Shown here in pieces: positions 11,059 to 21,245 of a DNA stretch of 64,000 nucleotides. The notes under the pieces were generated by a model. The model did no database searches and was not told the origin of the DNA. It was given only the letters and a program-made list of their open reading frames with translations. A program made the position numbers and the translations under genes. Position 1 is the first letter of the stretch. Each line of letters opens with the position of its first letter. This DNA comes from Evernia prunastri (lineage: Eukaryota; Ascomycota; Lecanoromycetes; Lecanorales; Parmeliaceae), in contig NKYR01000099.1 in assembly GCA_003184365.1 (NCBI GenBank), forward strand, positions 62,001 to 126,000, in the 5' to 3' direction.

Positions 11059-13252
11059 CTATATCTCCAGCCGGGGTTCCTGGCCCTGAACACGTCCGAT
11101 AACGATACCGGCGGCATACTTAGGGATGACTTCGTCATCGTGCAGCATCTCGAACTCTAAACGCAATTGTCAGTTCACAGATTCGCACTGAAAGGAGGAG
11201 ATGGGACGAACCTTCAGAAGCATCCTTACCCATATGGCTGAATAGCGCCTGCGGGCCTCCTGGATGTTCGTCCAACCAATTCGTCACATCGAGCACGATA
11301 CCCTTGACCACAATCCACAGATCATCCTTCTTGTTGTGCTTCGCCACTTCCTCCATGCTATACTCCTTCTCCGGCACCTTGAACTCCACGGGATCAGAGG
11401 GCTTGCTCACTTTCCCCGGGTCCTTGTTGTCTGCCTTGTCACCCTTCATCACCGGACCAGCTGAACCCTGCGCTTGTTGCTCTTGCTTCTTGCCTCCGGC
11501 GGCAGGTGAATAGCTCGCGTCGGAAGAAGATGCATTAGAGCCATCTGCCCACTCCACTGAGATCTTCCCTGGAGTTGAAGGGTCAATATGCAACGAGATC
11601 TGTCCGAGACGCTGAGAAGCGGTAGAGATGCCACCTGTGATGACTTTCTGGAAGAGGTACTGGCTGGCGCTGCTGCCGGCGACACGGCCGTAAACGACAC
11701 AGCCCAGAAGGGAAGAGCCACCAAGACGGTTGGCGCCGTGAACCCCACCTGCGAGCTCACCGCAAGCGTAGAGGCTCTCGAATGGCTTGCCCTCGGAGTT
11801 CAGAACCTCAGCCTTGTCATTGATCTCGATACCACCCATAGTGAAATGAAGGACTGGCTCCATAACAGCGACGTGGAAGGTATCGTCGATATTGAAGGGG
11901 AGGTTGTGGAAGAACTTCTTGCCGAAGGGGTCTTTTTGTTTGCCATCAGCAATCTCATTGTAGTTGGAGAAGGTCTTCTGGAGAATGTTTTCCGAGCATC
12001 CGATGTCTTTGGCTAATTCCTTACCGCTCATCTTCTTCATGAGGCCACGCCCAGAGTAATGACGAGTATGGAAGTCGAGGACGTTGGATGCTTTTGAGTT
12101 GAGAACAAGGCGGATGGGCCATTTCTTGGCTTCCTTCTGCTTCCACATCTCGCCAGACACATAGTCACGATGCCCCAGCTCGTCTGCGAATCGTTGACCT
12201 TCACTATTGAGCAGGAGACCACCCTCACCACGTAGAGCTGTATTCCTGTTAGCAAAAGGCTCCTTACATTTTAGAAGTATGCAAACTTACCTTCGGCAGC
12301 CAAGAACTTCCATTTCGAGCCTGGGTCTTTAGGGTCTACCAGACCTGTTGGATGTACTTGGACCTTGTCGAGGTCAATCCCGTTACCACCAATCTCCATC
12401 AACATTTTCAAGCCATCACCAGTAGCGTGTGTGCCGTTGGTACTGGCCAGATCAAAGGTATCGGGCCTGTGCTTCTTCAACAAAGATGAATTGCCGAAAT
12501 CAGCAGCGTAGCCTCCAGTAGCCAGAACCACCACACCATCGATGGAGCTCTCCTCGCCACCGAACTCGTATGTGACTCCGGTGATCTTGTTTCCCTCTTT
12601 GTTGATCTTCGTAACCCGGGCCTTCTTGATAATTTGAATCCGCTCTGGGTCACTCTCAACCAACTCTTCCAGACGCTGCATGAGGGCGTAGGTTATTGCC
12701 ATGCCTGGGAACTTGGCATCGTGGCCTCGGTGTGTTCTGGGTTGGGAGTGACCACTAACCAGCTGTAAGCATGTTGTCTCCTTGAATCAGAAAGATTCAC
12801 ATACCCCAGCCGTGAGACGAGAGTCAAATCCAGGTTGAACACGTCCTGAAGCCATTCCACGGCGGAAGCGGATTGGTATGTGAGGACTTTGATCAAGTCA
12901 GGGCGTGCCTTGTCTCTTGCCGATTTTATGGTGTCGTCGTAGAACTGTTTGACGCTGTCTTGGATCTTTTCGTCGACTTGTGTTCTTGTCAGAGCAGCGT
13001 TAATGCCCGAGGTTGCTTTTGTAGAGTTTCCGCCGAAGAAGTCTACGTTATCAGCTTAGTCCATCGAGATCGTGAAGATGGGGTTGAGTAACCCACTGTT
13101 CTTGTCCAGTAGCAAAACATTTCCACCAGCGAGGTAGATTGTATGGGCAGCGCTCAGGCCAGACACTGTGTTTCAATTAGTCTCGGGCACTGGCGGAGCG
13201 GGGTGGAATGATGCTCACAGCCGCCTCCAACTACGATCACTCTGGGCGCCAT
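11059..13252 (-). CDS. OSM1: Soluble fumarate reductase with C-terminal cytochrome b5 domain
   Basis: FAD-dependent fumarate reductase of the Osm1/Frd1 family, reducing fumarate to succinate and so reoxidising flavin/NADH pools when oxygen is short. Six exons (13252-13219, 13165-13097, 13042-12805, 12754-12291, 12237-11212, 11156-11059) sum to 642 residues with introns of 50-55 bp. The start MAPRVIVVGGG followed by LSGLSAAH is the FAD-binding Rossmann loop. RTHRGHDAKFPG, ATGGYA, and HPTGLVDP are active-site regions of fumarate reductases, and ACGELAGGVHGANRLGG binds FAD. After a Ser/Gln/Lys-rich linker there is a cytochrome b5 heme domain with the axial-ligand motif HPGG (about 590) and GKDASEEFEMLHDD. 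The fusion is found in other moulds. In yeast Osm1 the b5 domain is absent. Confidence 0.93.
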
Positions 13253-14032
13253 GGCGAGTAAGATATTTGGTCGAAGTAATAGAGAACCTTGAGCGTAAGG
13301 AGGAGAGGATGGATGTTGAATAGTTTCAGGGAGAGAAAGAGGGGGATTGTGGGTCTTTGTGTATTGACAATGGACTTTTGATCTAGTGGCGTAGTATCTC
13401 CGAGCCTCGGCTGCGCTGGTCCCGCCTCAAAAGAGCATCAAATTGGTTGAAGATGATTGGTCAACCACTGCCTGGAGACTGGTGATGCATTTGCACTGTT
13501 GTTGCACATGACTGGTGACTCAATTTCATTCTCACTTTTCCATGTCGAATATCAGATGATCTACTTGATGACTTGAAATGAGATGAGTTGGTGAACAAAC
13601 GCATCTACGCGTCTCCAACTCGAATTTTATCTACAGAAAAGAGACTGCATTCTACTTTGTTTTGTCAATACACCTCTAACATTGTACCATGCACATAGTT
13701 CGCATTCTACGCCAGTAAGCAGCAAGGTACTCTTCTGCCCATTTGCACTGGCTGGTTTTATAGCTTCTAAATCTAGACCCCCAATTCCCTTCAATCTCGT
13801 ATTCCAACCCGCCTGGAAGAGAACTAATGCATGTAGATATAAAGCTTTGTCCCTGAGAGATCTGGAGTATTCAATTCATCACCTTAAGTTCAATTAACGG
13901 TGATACCAACGTCCAATCCCTCGTGAGATATTGTGACACCACAAGACCTCATCGGACAGCCTCGTGCTCCATAAAACGAAGAAGCTTGCCCGGATAGGCT
14001 GACCCTCACAACACCAACGCGGCGATTGAAGC
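13253..14032. other. Divergent intergenic/promoter region
   Basis: 780 bp between the starts of the fumarate reductase (minus) and F-box genes (plus). A short open frame at 13682-13897 has no recognisable feature. No specific regulatory site was identified. Confidence 0.45.
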
Positions 14033-15241
14033 ATGCCTTCCCCGCTCTCCGAACTGCCCGTCGAAGTCATCGAAACCATCATTAGTTGGCTGGATCGAAC
14101 GGATCTTTGCTCGGTCCGTCTTACCTGTAAAGAACTCCAGCGGAAGACCCTTCACCAATTCTTCGCCGTGATACAGACCGACCTTTCTGCCAATAGTCTG
14201 CAGAAGCTCCATTCCATCTCTCAAACTGAGCACCTCAAGCACCATGTGCAAACATTGCTTATCAGAGGACGATATCACATTAGGTGCAGGGTGGGAGAAG
14301 GACTCCACTGGCATCGATTGGAAGAGTGGGGTTCTCCAAGTCACGCAGTCACTCATTTCTCCCCAGGTGTTCAATTGCTACGGGGAATCCTCACAAAAAT
14401 GGTGAATTGTAAATCTTTTCAGTTCGAGAGCTGCGATGGATTAGGACGACTCGACGAGCCCCATAATTTCCTAGCCAGTGATGCTATTGCCATTTTCCTC
14501 AGGATCATCGCCGAGACCGGTCTGCCGGTGAAGTCTTTCGAGATCAATATAGTAAGTCTCGGAACTCCCCGAGTTCCGTACGTCATTCCACGTCAACCTG
14601 TAGATGCCAAGCGATTAGAGAAGCACCTGTATCAGCAGCCAGGGTTCATCGTCGCTTGGGAGAACCTCGAAAACCTCCGCCTCGCGCTTGAACTCACATC
14701 CGACACTCTTGACTGGGCCCGCGACCTTGTTTTACATACCACGAGATTGAAGCAGTTGTCTCTGCACTTTACCTACGACCACTCTCCCTGGTCCATTAAT
14801 AGCCTCCTCTCTTTGCCCAAGATAATCCAAGGGCTTCAGGAGTTCAGCCTCGAATGCATACGCCTTACAGCCGAGATGCTCTCGACCTTGCTCCTCCATT
14901 GCCGCTCCAACCTCCATAGACTGTCTTTGTCGCACGTTTACATCGATTCCGGCAACTGGGTGCAACCTTTGACAGCGTTGAAAAGCTTCCCACTCCTCGA
15001 AGATATCGCGGTCGACTGGCCTAAGTGGCGTAGAGATAACGGGATTATCCATCTCCATTTTCCTGCACTAGACGAAAATCCCATGGTTCCTGGTTCCAGT
15101 GGTCGAGAGTTCGAGCTTAAGTGTAGTAAGCTAAAGGGGAAAGTGAAAAAGAAGGTGTGGGGCGCTAGATTCCAAGGGCGGGTGGGAATGGACAAGGCTT
15201 TAGAAGTGCTTGCGGAGTCGATGGTACATACTCAACGATAA
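14033..15241 (+). CDS. F-box protein
   Basis: Intronless 402-residue protein. An F-box fills the N-terminus: LSELPVEVIETIISWLDRTDLCSVRLTCKELQRKT (quoted in pieces: LPVEVIETIISWLD at about 7-20 and LCSVRLTCKELQ at about 24-35). F-boxes dock to Skp1 in SCF ubiquitin ligases, so the remainder should bind a substrate. The rest contains spaced leucine-rich segments (LENLRLALEL, LKQLSLHF, LQEFSLECIRL, LHRLSLSHVYI) consistent with degenerate leucine-rich repeats. Fungal genomes carry many such genes and the substrate cannot be told from sequence. The ATG at 14033 begins the F-box nine residues in and is the natural start. Confidence 0.8.
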   Translation: MPSPLSELPVEVIETIISWLDRTDLCSVRLTCKELQRKTLHQFFAVIQTDLSANSLQKLHSISQTEHLKHHVQTLLIRGRYHIRCRVGEGLHWHRLEEWGSPSHAVTHFSPGVQLLRGILTKMVNCKSFQFESCDGLGRLDEPHNFLASDAIAIFLRIIAETGLPVKSFEINIVSLGTPRVPYVIPRQPVDAKRLEKHLYQQPGFIVAWENLENLRLALELTSDTLDWARDLVLHTTRLKQLSLHFTYDHSPWSINSLLSLPKIIQGLQEFSLECIRLTAEMLSTLLLHCRSNLHRLSLSHVYIDSGNWVQPLTALKSFPLLEDIAVDWPKWRRDNGIIHLHFPALDENPMVPGSSGREFELKCSKLKGKVKKKVWGARFQGRVGMDKALEVLAESMVHTQR

Positions 15242-16957
15242 TGAAGGTCTGATACCCTGGATGCCATGTAGCAGTTTGAATGCTATCATCACTGCGGGAC
15301 CACTTGACCAAATTGATCGAGACCCAAAAGAAAGCTACAGCTCACCCACTCTAGTGATAGGAATTGTAGATGCAGCAAGTATGAAACCAATAGTACGAGA
15401 ATCACCGCAAAAGAAAATTGCACCGGGCAAGACGTACACCCAAACACATAAGCACTGCATGAGAGAACAGATTCCTCTACGCGAGCTGGCGTGATGGAGG
15501 AGCGTTCTCTTTCCTCGGCAAAGATCTAGCAATGAAAGTTGGGCGACTTCCTCCTCCACTAGAAGTTGGCGCAAGTAGCAAAGTGACGATACCAGGCTTA
15601 TACTCACTCCCACTGAATCGTCTCCGGCCCCGTAATACGACCAGGTCCTTTCTTCCCGAAGCTGGCAAATGGTTTGAAGCTCATGGTATAGGATATCCTT
15701 CCTATGTGATGGAATCGGCGCGGAATCCGAGAAAGGTTCCATAATCAAGCCATTTGAAATCGCAGAGAGCTTCGGAGCCTAGGGAACTGCGGGCTAGCAT
15801 AGTCAAGCCTCTTCTTTCCAGAATAGCTGATCTGAACAAGGCTTGAACAGTCGAGGATGCTGTAGCTCCGATTCTTCACTTCTCTATGGCGCAATAGCAA
15901 CTCTTCCCAATGTTCTTTTGAGGCTCTCATGAGTTATGCCACACTGAATATAGCCCTGAGCATCTGCATAGACCAGCAGTGACGTCTGGCGCCGCAATGA
16001 AAAAGTGCTTACGCACTGATCCCATACTCGGAGTATCGAGCGATAGAGTTACTCGTGCGTCGAATCCGTCTGGGGAAGGGTTCGCTGACGTCCTTGACCA
16101 GTAGGCAATAGAACGAAGTGACGATGTGGTTGAAAGGCTCTGCGGGTATTTCGGACAAAGTGCATATCTGAAGATGACGGTACAGGAATCATAGCCTTGA
16201 GGTTTGGCGCATACTTGCGATTCCTCATCTTCGCCACATGATGAAATCCCCTCCGATATCTGAATCGATGTTGAACTGGATATATAAAACAAGATGACGG
16301 ATTATCTCTAATAACGCTATCAGAAGCAATGATCAGGAATGCGGCTCTAATTACAGCTAATATCTCTTTGAGGTAGGAGACCGTCGTGCACATGTCAAAG
16401 ACATCTATGTCAAATATTAGTTGCACAGAAGTACCATGTAACCGCCAAGTGAAAATGTGAATCAATTACGCCACATCTAGTGATTCTGTCAAATTATTGA
16501 GATTTATCGAGATAAGGTACTGACTATCTCAGCCGATTTTTGATGCAGGGGCCATCAAGCGTGAGTGAAGCCTTAGGCTACTACAGAGAAGGCGTTGTTT
16601 ACGTAGTAGGAAATGGACTGCGGTAGTGTACTGCCCCGAGTCGACTCGAATTGGATTGTTTTTGGGACCTTGTGTGGTTTTTAGATCTGGTTGATTAAAG
16701 AGGTTAAGTCTGAAACCCAGCGGAGAGAGGATTTAATGATTTAATAGGCAAAAAGCCCCATGAGTTGAGTACTCGTACATAGGTAGTCTTCAGAATCTAC
16801 AGTACTTGTGTTGTCAAATTGCCGAGGCTCAGCCTTGCCAGCCCGCCAGCTTCCAAGTTTAGCGCACGTAATAATACCCCTCGACTCTCTAGAGTACAGT
16901 CTACACAACTGAGGTATCTTGTATGTCGCATCATGTTCATTTGAGCCTGGTTCAAAT
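15242..16957. other. Long intergenic region without recognised gene
   Basis: 1.7 kb lying between the F-box gene and the ANCHR-like gene. Several mid-sized open frames occur on both strands (longest about 138 codons, minus strand near 16049-16465 and 15335-15748). They show no domain, no intron support and no signal sequence. A decayed gene is possible but I cannot support one. Confidence 0.4.
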
Positions 16958-17863
16958 ATGATTGGTGAGCCAATAGGCGACGACGACGACGCTCTACTAG
17001 CACGTTTGAATAATCTCAAGCAGTCGAGCGTAACATTTGGCTCATCGAACAGTCCTTTAGGCACATGCGGTGCCAGCGAGCCCGACGAAACTCCCGAAGA
17101 TCTCATCTCACGCTTCGAAAAGCTGTATGGCCGGCAATCTGCTAATAGTCACGAGCAGGCTCCATCTTCAAGTGCCATCAACGATGACCAAAGCGGACCG
17201 CCTTCTCCCACGATCGAGGAACTTCTTGATCAACTGGGTCCGGAAGAGCAGTACACTTTAAGCTCTACAGATCTCAAAGAAGCAGACGATCTTCTGGCGG
17301 AGGCAAAATGCATGCTTCCCGATGGAGATACCGCAGACCAAAGAGCGGAGCGGAGAAGCTCTGATGGAAGTCCGGACAGAGGCCCAAGGGGAAGATCTAC
17401 AGACGCTACCAAGCCAGAGCAAGACGAAGAAGCTGAAACAGAGGCTTCTCTTCAACGCCTCTTGGACGAGGTGGAGCTTGAGAGACAGCAGGAGCATGTT
17501 TCGATCGGCGCCTCATCTCAAATCGACAGGATGCCGGCGCACCCGACTTCATCGCTGCCAGAGTCCTTTGCGTCACTGGTGTTCCCATCTACTCCTGATT
17601 TACCACTCCAGTCCTTGGCCCTTCCCTCCGTGCCCACCGCACCACCCTCTGCTCGCAAGCCCAAATCTACACCTCCTGGATTTTCTGAGCAAGACATCGA
17701 TTCTTGGTGCATCATCTGCTGCGCGAATGCAACAGTCAAGTGCTTCGGATGCGATGGTGATCTATACTGCTGGGGTTGCTGGCGGGAGGGACACATGGGG
17801 GAAGATGTCGGATTGGAAGAAAAGAGCCATGTTTGGGAGCGAGCGGTGAAAAGGAAAGGATAA
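16958..17863 (+). CDS. ANCHR/ZFYVE19-like zinc-finger protein
   Basis: Single exon, 301 residues from the ATG at 16958 (the frame is open a little upstream but without an ATG). The N-terminus reads MIGEPIGDDDDALLARLNNLK, followed by DLISRFEKL and an acidic/Ser-rich middle with a short helical segment (SLQRLLDEVELERQQ). The C-terminus holds a compact Cys/His zinc module: CIICCANATVKCFGCDGDLYC, then CWREGH, spaced like a B-box-type finger. This layout (MIM-like leucine motifs, coiled region, terminal finger) matches fungal relatives of the abscission/NoCut checkpoint regulator ANCHR, which binds VPS4/ESCRT-III in animals. The fungal role is inferred only. The zinc-finger call is firm; the exact orthology is moderate. 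Confidence 0.68.
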   Translation: MIGEPIGDDDDALLARLNNLKQSSVTFGSSNSPLGTCGASEPDETPEDLISRFEKLYGRQSANSHEQAPSSSAINDDQSGPPSPTIEELLDQLGPEEQYTLSSTDLKEADDLLAEAKCMLPDGDTADQRAERRSSDGSPDRGPRGRSTDATKPEQDEEAETEASLQRLLDEVELERQQEHVSIGASSQIDRMPAHPTSSLPESFASLVFPSTPDLPLQSLALPSVPTAPPSARKPKSTPPGFSEQDIDSWCIICCANATVKCFGCDGDLYCWGCWREGHMGEDVGLEEKSHVWERAVKRKG

Positions 17864-18181
17864 GAATTGGGCCATGGCTACCTTACATCGGTTTAGCCGA
17901 CGCTCCACAAAGTCCCTCGGAACTAAATGATGTCCTTAGGCCGTGACGCGCCGGCGCATCATTGGTCGTCAGCGTCATCTGGCTGTTTGCTGGCTCGTAA
18001 GCCTGGTATGTAGGTACATTTTGCTTGTATTACTTGCTAATCGGTCGATGTCACCGGTGATGCTGGGGCGCTGTTCATTTCGGAGTCCGCTCATCAACGA
18101 TTTCTCCGGTTACCTCTCTTGGTCGGATGAACATTGCGCCGTGTTGACAACCGAGGTTCGCTCTAGGGCAAACACCTTAAT

Positions 18182-18238
18182 CGTGCAACGCACCACCACA
18201 CTTAGCTCGTCTCTCGCTAAAGCTAAGTGCGTTGCACG
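18182..18238. repeat. Imperfect inverted repeat (stem-loop)
   Basis: CGTGCAACGCAC at 18182-18193 is answered by GTGCGTTGCACG at 18227-18238. CTTAGCT at 18201-18207 is answered by AGCTAAG at 18221-18227. The arms therefore pair over 18 bp on the right side with an 8-nt bulge on the left, around a loop of about 13 nt. It lies about 250-300 bp upstream of the MFS start codon. Confidence 0.75.
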
Positions 18239-18244
18239 CGAGCA

Positions 18245-18268
18245 TCTCAGGGTCTCAGGGTCTCAGGG
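18245..18268 (+). repeat. Three tandem copies of TCTCAGGG
   Basis: The 8-bp unit TCTCAGGG is repeated three times without mismatch just downstream of the stem-loop. This is a short minisatellite; no function is evident. Confidence 0.75.
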
Positions 18269-18487
18269 ACGAGCTATGTGAAAGTTTGTGTTGACGGCTA
18301 GATTATTATGCCGTCTCGGGCGCGCCCAATCTTACATATTAGAACATGATCCTCATTTATCGAGGTCAAGGGTTGAACAGAAATACCTATTTTTCAGCAG
18401 AGCTGAGCGATTAATCTGTCAATTGAACCGACATTGGCATTGTGTCGTGATACCTAACGCACCTCACCCCCGGGGAAATTTATAAAT

Positions 18488-20506
18488 ATGACCATGGCTC
18501 TAGAGTCCAAACAGAACGAAGGAGATGGGGACCTCTCTCCTCCTCAATCACCAATGGCAGTGAACAGAGGGGTCGAGAAGCATGGAAACGAACCACCAGA
18601 ATCTTCCCTACACCAGGTCGATTCGGCACATTCCCTGCAACGAGTGGAAACTGCGGGCATCCCACCAGTGCCCGTAGCAGAATTCAAGCCCACAGCAAGG
18701 TTGTTCCTCGCTTTTGGCACATTGGCAGTCATCACTCTTATGGTGGCTCTGGATGGGACAAGCTTATCCGTTGCTCTGCCCGTAGGTTCCTTACCTCCGA
18801 ATCACAGCTACCTGCGGTGTTCAATGGCTGAATTTACGCTTAGATTATGGCGCGCGCCTTGAAGGGCACCGCAATCGAGGCCTTCTGGGCTGGCACATCT
18901 TTCCTTCTTTGCTCCACAATATTTCAGCCGAGTTTCGCGGAACTCTCCCACATCTTCGGTCGAAAACCCCTCGTCATGGTGGCTCTTGTCTTCTTTTTCA
19001 TCGGCGCCATCGTTGCTGCAACAGCGAATGGGTTTGGACCCCTTCTTGTCGGCAGATCCCTCCAGGGTGTTGGAGGTGGCGGCTTGATAGCCCTTACCGA
19101 GATTCTTGTCACGTAAGTATTTTCGGACTCCAAGTTTCGTCTGCTCAACCGGATATTGAGTCTTGAGGCATGTCTTGGGGGTTTTTACTCTCTAGGCGTT
19201 GTTCAAACCTCGCTCTACCCTTTCAAATAAGCAAGACTGACACCGAAACCATAATCAGCGACTTGGTACCGTTAAGACAAAGAGGCCAATGGTTCGGAAT
19301 CATTAGTGGGATGTGGAGCATAGGTTCTGTCACTGGTCCTATCGTTGGTGGCGCGTTTGCGCAAGCTGTGTCTTGGGTACGCTTCGAAGCTTTATCGCGA
19401 TTGTTTGCCCCAAATTAATTGTTGAATAGCGGTGGATCTTCTGGATAAACTTGCCATTTGTTGGGCTTGCTCTCGTCCTTGTGCCTCTTACTCTGGTGCT
19501 GGCGTTCAAAGTTAGCTCGCTCGCAGACAAGCTCAGGAGGGTGGATTGGCTTGGCTCGATCCTCTTCATTGGGTCCACTACCAGTTTCCTAATTCCGATC
19601 ACATGGGGCGGTGTGTCATACGCTTGGGACTCATGGCGGGTTCTGGCTCCACTGATCATCGGCATCGTCGGTCTCACAGTCTTCGTTATCTTTGAAGAAT
19701 ACGTCGCCAAAGAGCCCCTCATCAGGCTTGACGTCTTCAAAAACCGAACGGCAGCTGCAAGCTACTTTGAAACGACGATACATGGCATGATCCTATGGTG
19801 CATTCTCTATTATATGCCTCTCTACTACGAGGCTGTCAAAGGCGAGACACCCATTCTCGCTGGTATCAGCCTTTTTCCAGCTACATTTACTGTGGCTCCG
19901 GCGGCCATGGTCACAGGAATTGTGATCACTAAAACAGGCCGCTACCGATGGGCTATCTGGTCTGGTTGGGCACTGACCACACTGGGGACTGGTATACTCT
20001 ACGTGCTTGACGTCAATACGACAACAGTTCAGTGGGTATTCCTCAACCTCGTAAGCGGTTTAGGAATGGGCGTTCTCTTCCCCTCAATGGCCTTCTCGAT
20101 CCAAGCAGCCACTATCAACAAGGATCTCGCCTTCGCCGTCGCCTTGTTCTCTTTCTTCCGTGCCTTCGGTCAAGCAATAGGCGTCGCGGTCGGTGGCGTG
20201 ATCTTCCAGAATCAGCTCAAAAAGAAGCTCTTGACTTACCCGCTTCTCGCTCCCATGGCAGGTGCCTACTCAAGCGATGCTTCGGGCTTGGTGCAAATCA
20301 TCAAAACGATGCAGCATGGACCGGCGAGAACGCAATTGATTCAGGGCTACTCAGATTCTTTGAAGCTTGTGTGGGTCGTTATGTGTGCTTTGGCAGGTGT
20401 GGCTCTTCTGTCGAGCTTCCTGATCAAAGGCTTTGAACTGGATCGTGCATTGGAGACGGAGCAGGGATTCCAAGTCGAGAAGGTGACTGTCGATGTGGAA
20501 AAGTAA
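18488..20506 (+). CDS. MFS multidrug transporter (DHA2-like, 14 TM)
   Basis: Exons 18488-18781, 18844-19112, 19259-19376 and 19430-20506 sum to 585 residues in frame. The hydrophilic N-terminus (about 75 residues) is followed by a first membrane helix with VALDGTSLSVALP, the DHA2-type motif D1. FGRKPLVM is MFS motif A, and GSVTGPIVGGAF is the antiporter motif C. About 14 hydrophobic segments are readable. The splice joints restore LP-IMARALKGTAIEAFWAG, EILVT-DLVPLRQRGQW and SW-RWIFWINLPF. The 146-bp second intron is longer than its neighbours. The family exports toxic compounds and secondary metabolites by proton antiport at the plasma membrane. No biosynthetic genes lie next to it, so the substrate is open. 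It lacks the promoter word shared by the cluster genes at 40-60 kb. Confidence 0.92.
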
Positions 20507-21245
20507 AGGAGAACGATGGAATTTAATTACAACATATTCTGCTTCTCTTACTGCGTCTAGGCATGGTAGCGACGGCGTTCTTGGGTTCTCAAGGCTGCTA
20601 TACTTGTACAAACTTTTCAGCGATTAATTTACATATTCACATCTACCCATCGAGGACCTAGGAGTCTAAGCAGGCTGTCGGGAGAAAAAAAGGTACCCTT
20701 AAGATACTAGCCTCTTCCAATTCTACTCAAGCCCAAAGGAAGACAAAGCAATCCAAGCACAACAGAAAGGACTGCAGTTGCATCTTGTCCGTGCTGATAT
20801 TGACGGCATTAACTTAGACGACATTCAGTGCACGCATACTGCTGCAATTGTGTATTTTACAATAACAAGTCGCTTGGCAGTCGAGGCAGTGTAATAGGAA
20901 CGGCAAGATAGAATAATTGCTTAACATAAAGTAGAAATGAGGCCAAGATTACCATAGAGTATTGAAGGACTGTCTGCCTCATTGCCACTGCCGATGATGT
21001 GGCGGAGCTGATTACGAGGCGCGCGCCGCTGGAAGCGAGTCCGATTGTCACCCGCAAAGGGAACCTGGGAACGTCATTCTTTGAAACATACTTTAGTCGA
21101 TAAATTCCCAGCAGACATTTCTTGGGGCCTGAACAGCTTCCCAATTCAATGCCAGTGCTCAATTCTTACCTCTTCGAAGCTCTCTTGCCCGCATCCCCCA
21201 GCACGCGCCAACGCACTTGAACAGTGAAGCCTAAAGAGGACCATT
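20507..21245. other. Intergenic region upstream of myosin I
   Basis: Holds the 3' UTR of the MFS gene and the promoter of the myosin gene. No open frame with recognisable features. The first coding exon of myosin I may lie at its right end. Confidence 0.45.

Larger units (their letters stand above)
17864..18487. other. Intergenic region with stem-loop and tandem repeat
   Basis: 624 bp upstream of the MFS transporter. It holds a bulged inverted repeat (18182-18238) and three copies of an 8-bp unit (18245-18268), listed separately. No gene is recognised. Confidence 0.5.

Noticed and set aside
11588..12016. 142-codon plus-strand open frame
   Set aside because: Exactly antisense to the well-supported fumarate reductase exon; its residues mirror that gene's codons.
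15335..16465. Minus-strand open frames of 120-138 codons in the F-box/ANCHR interval
   Set aside because: No domain, signal sequence, splice support or biased composition; they overlap other open frames of equal length.
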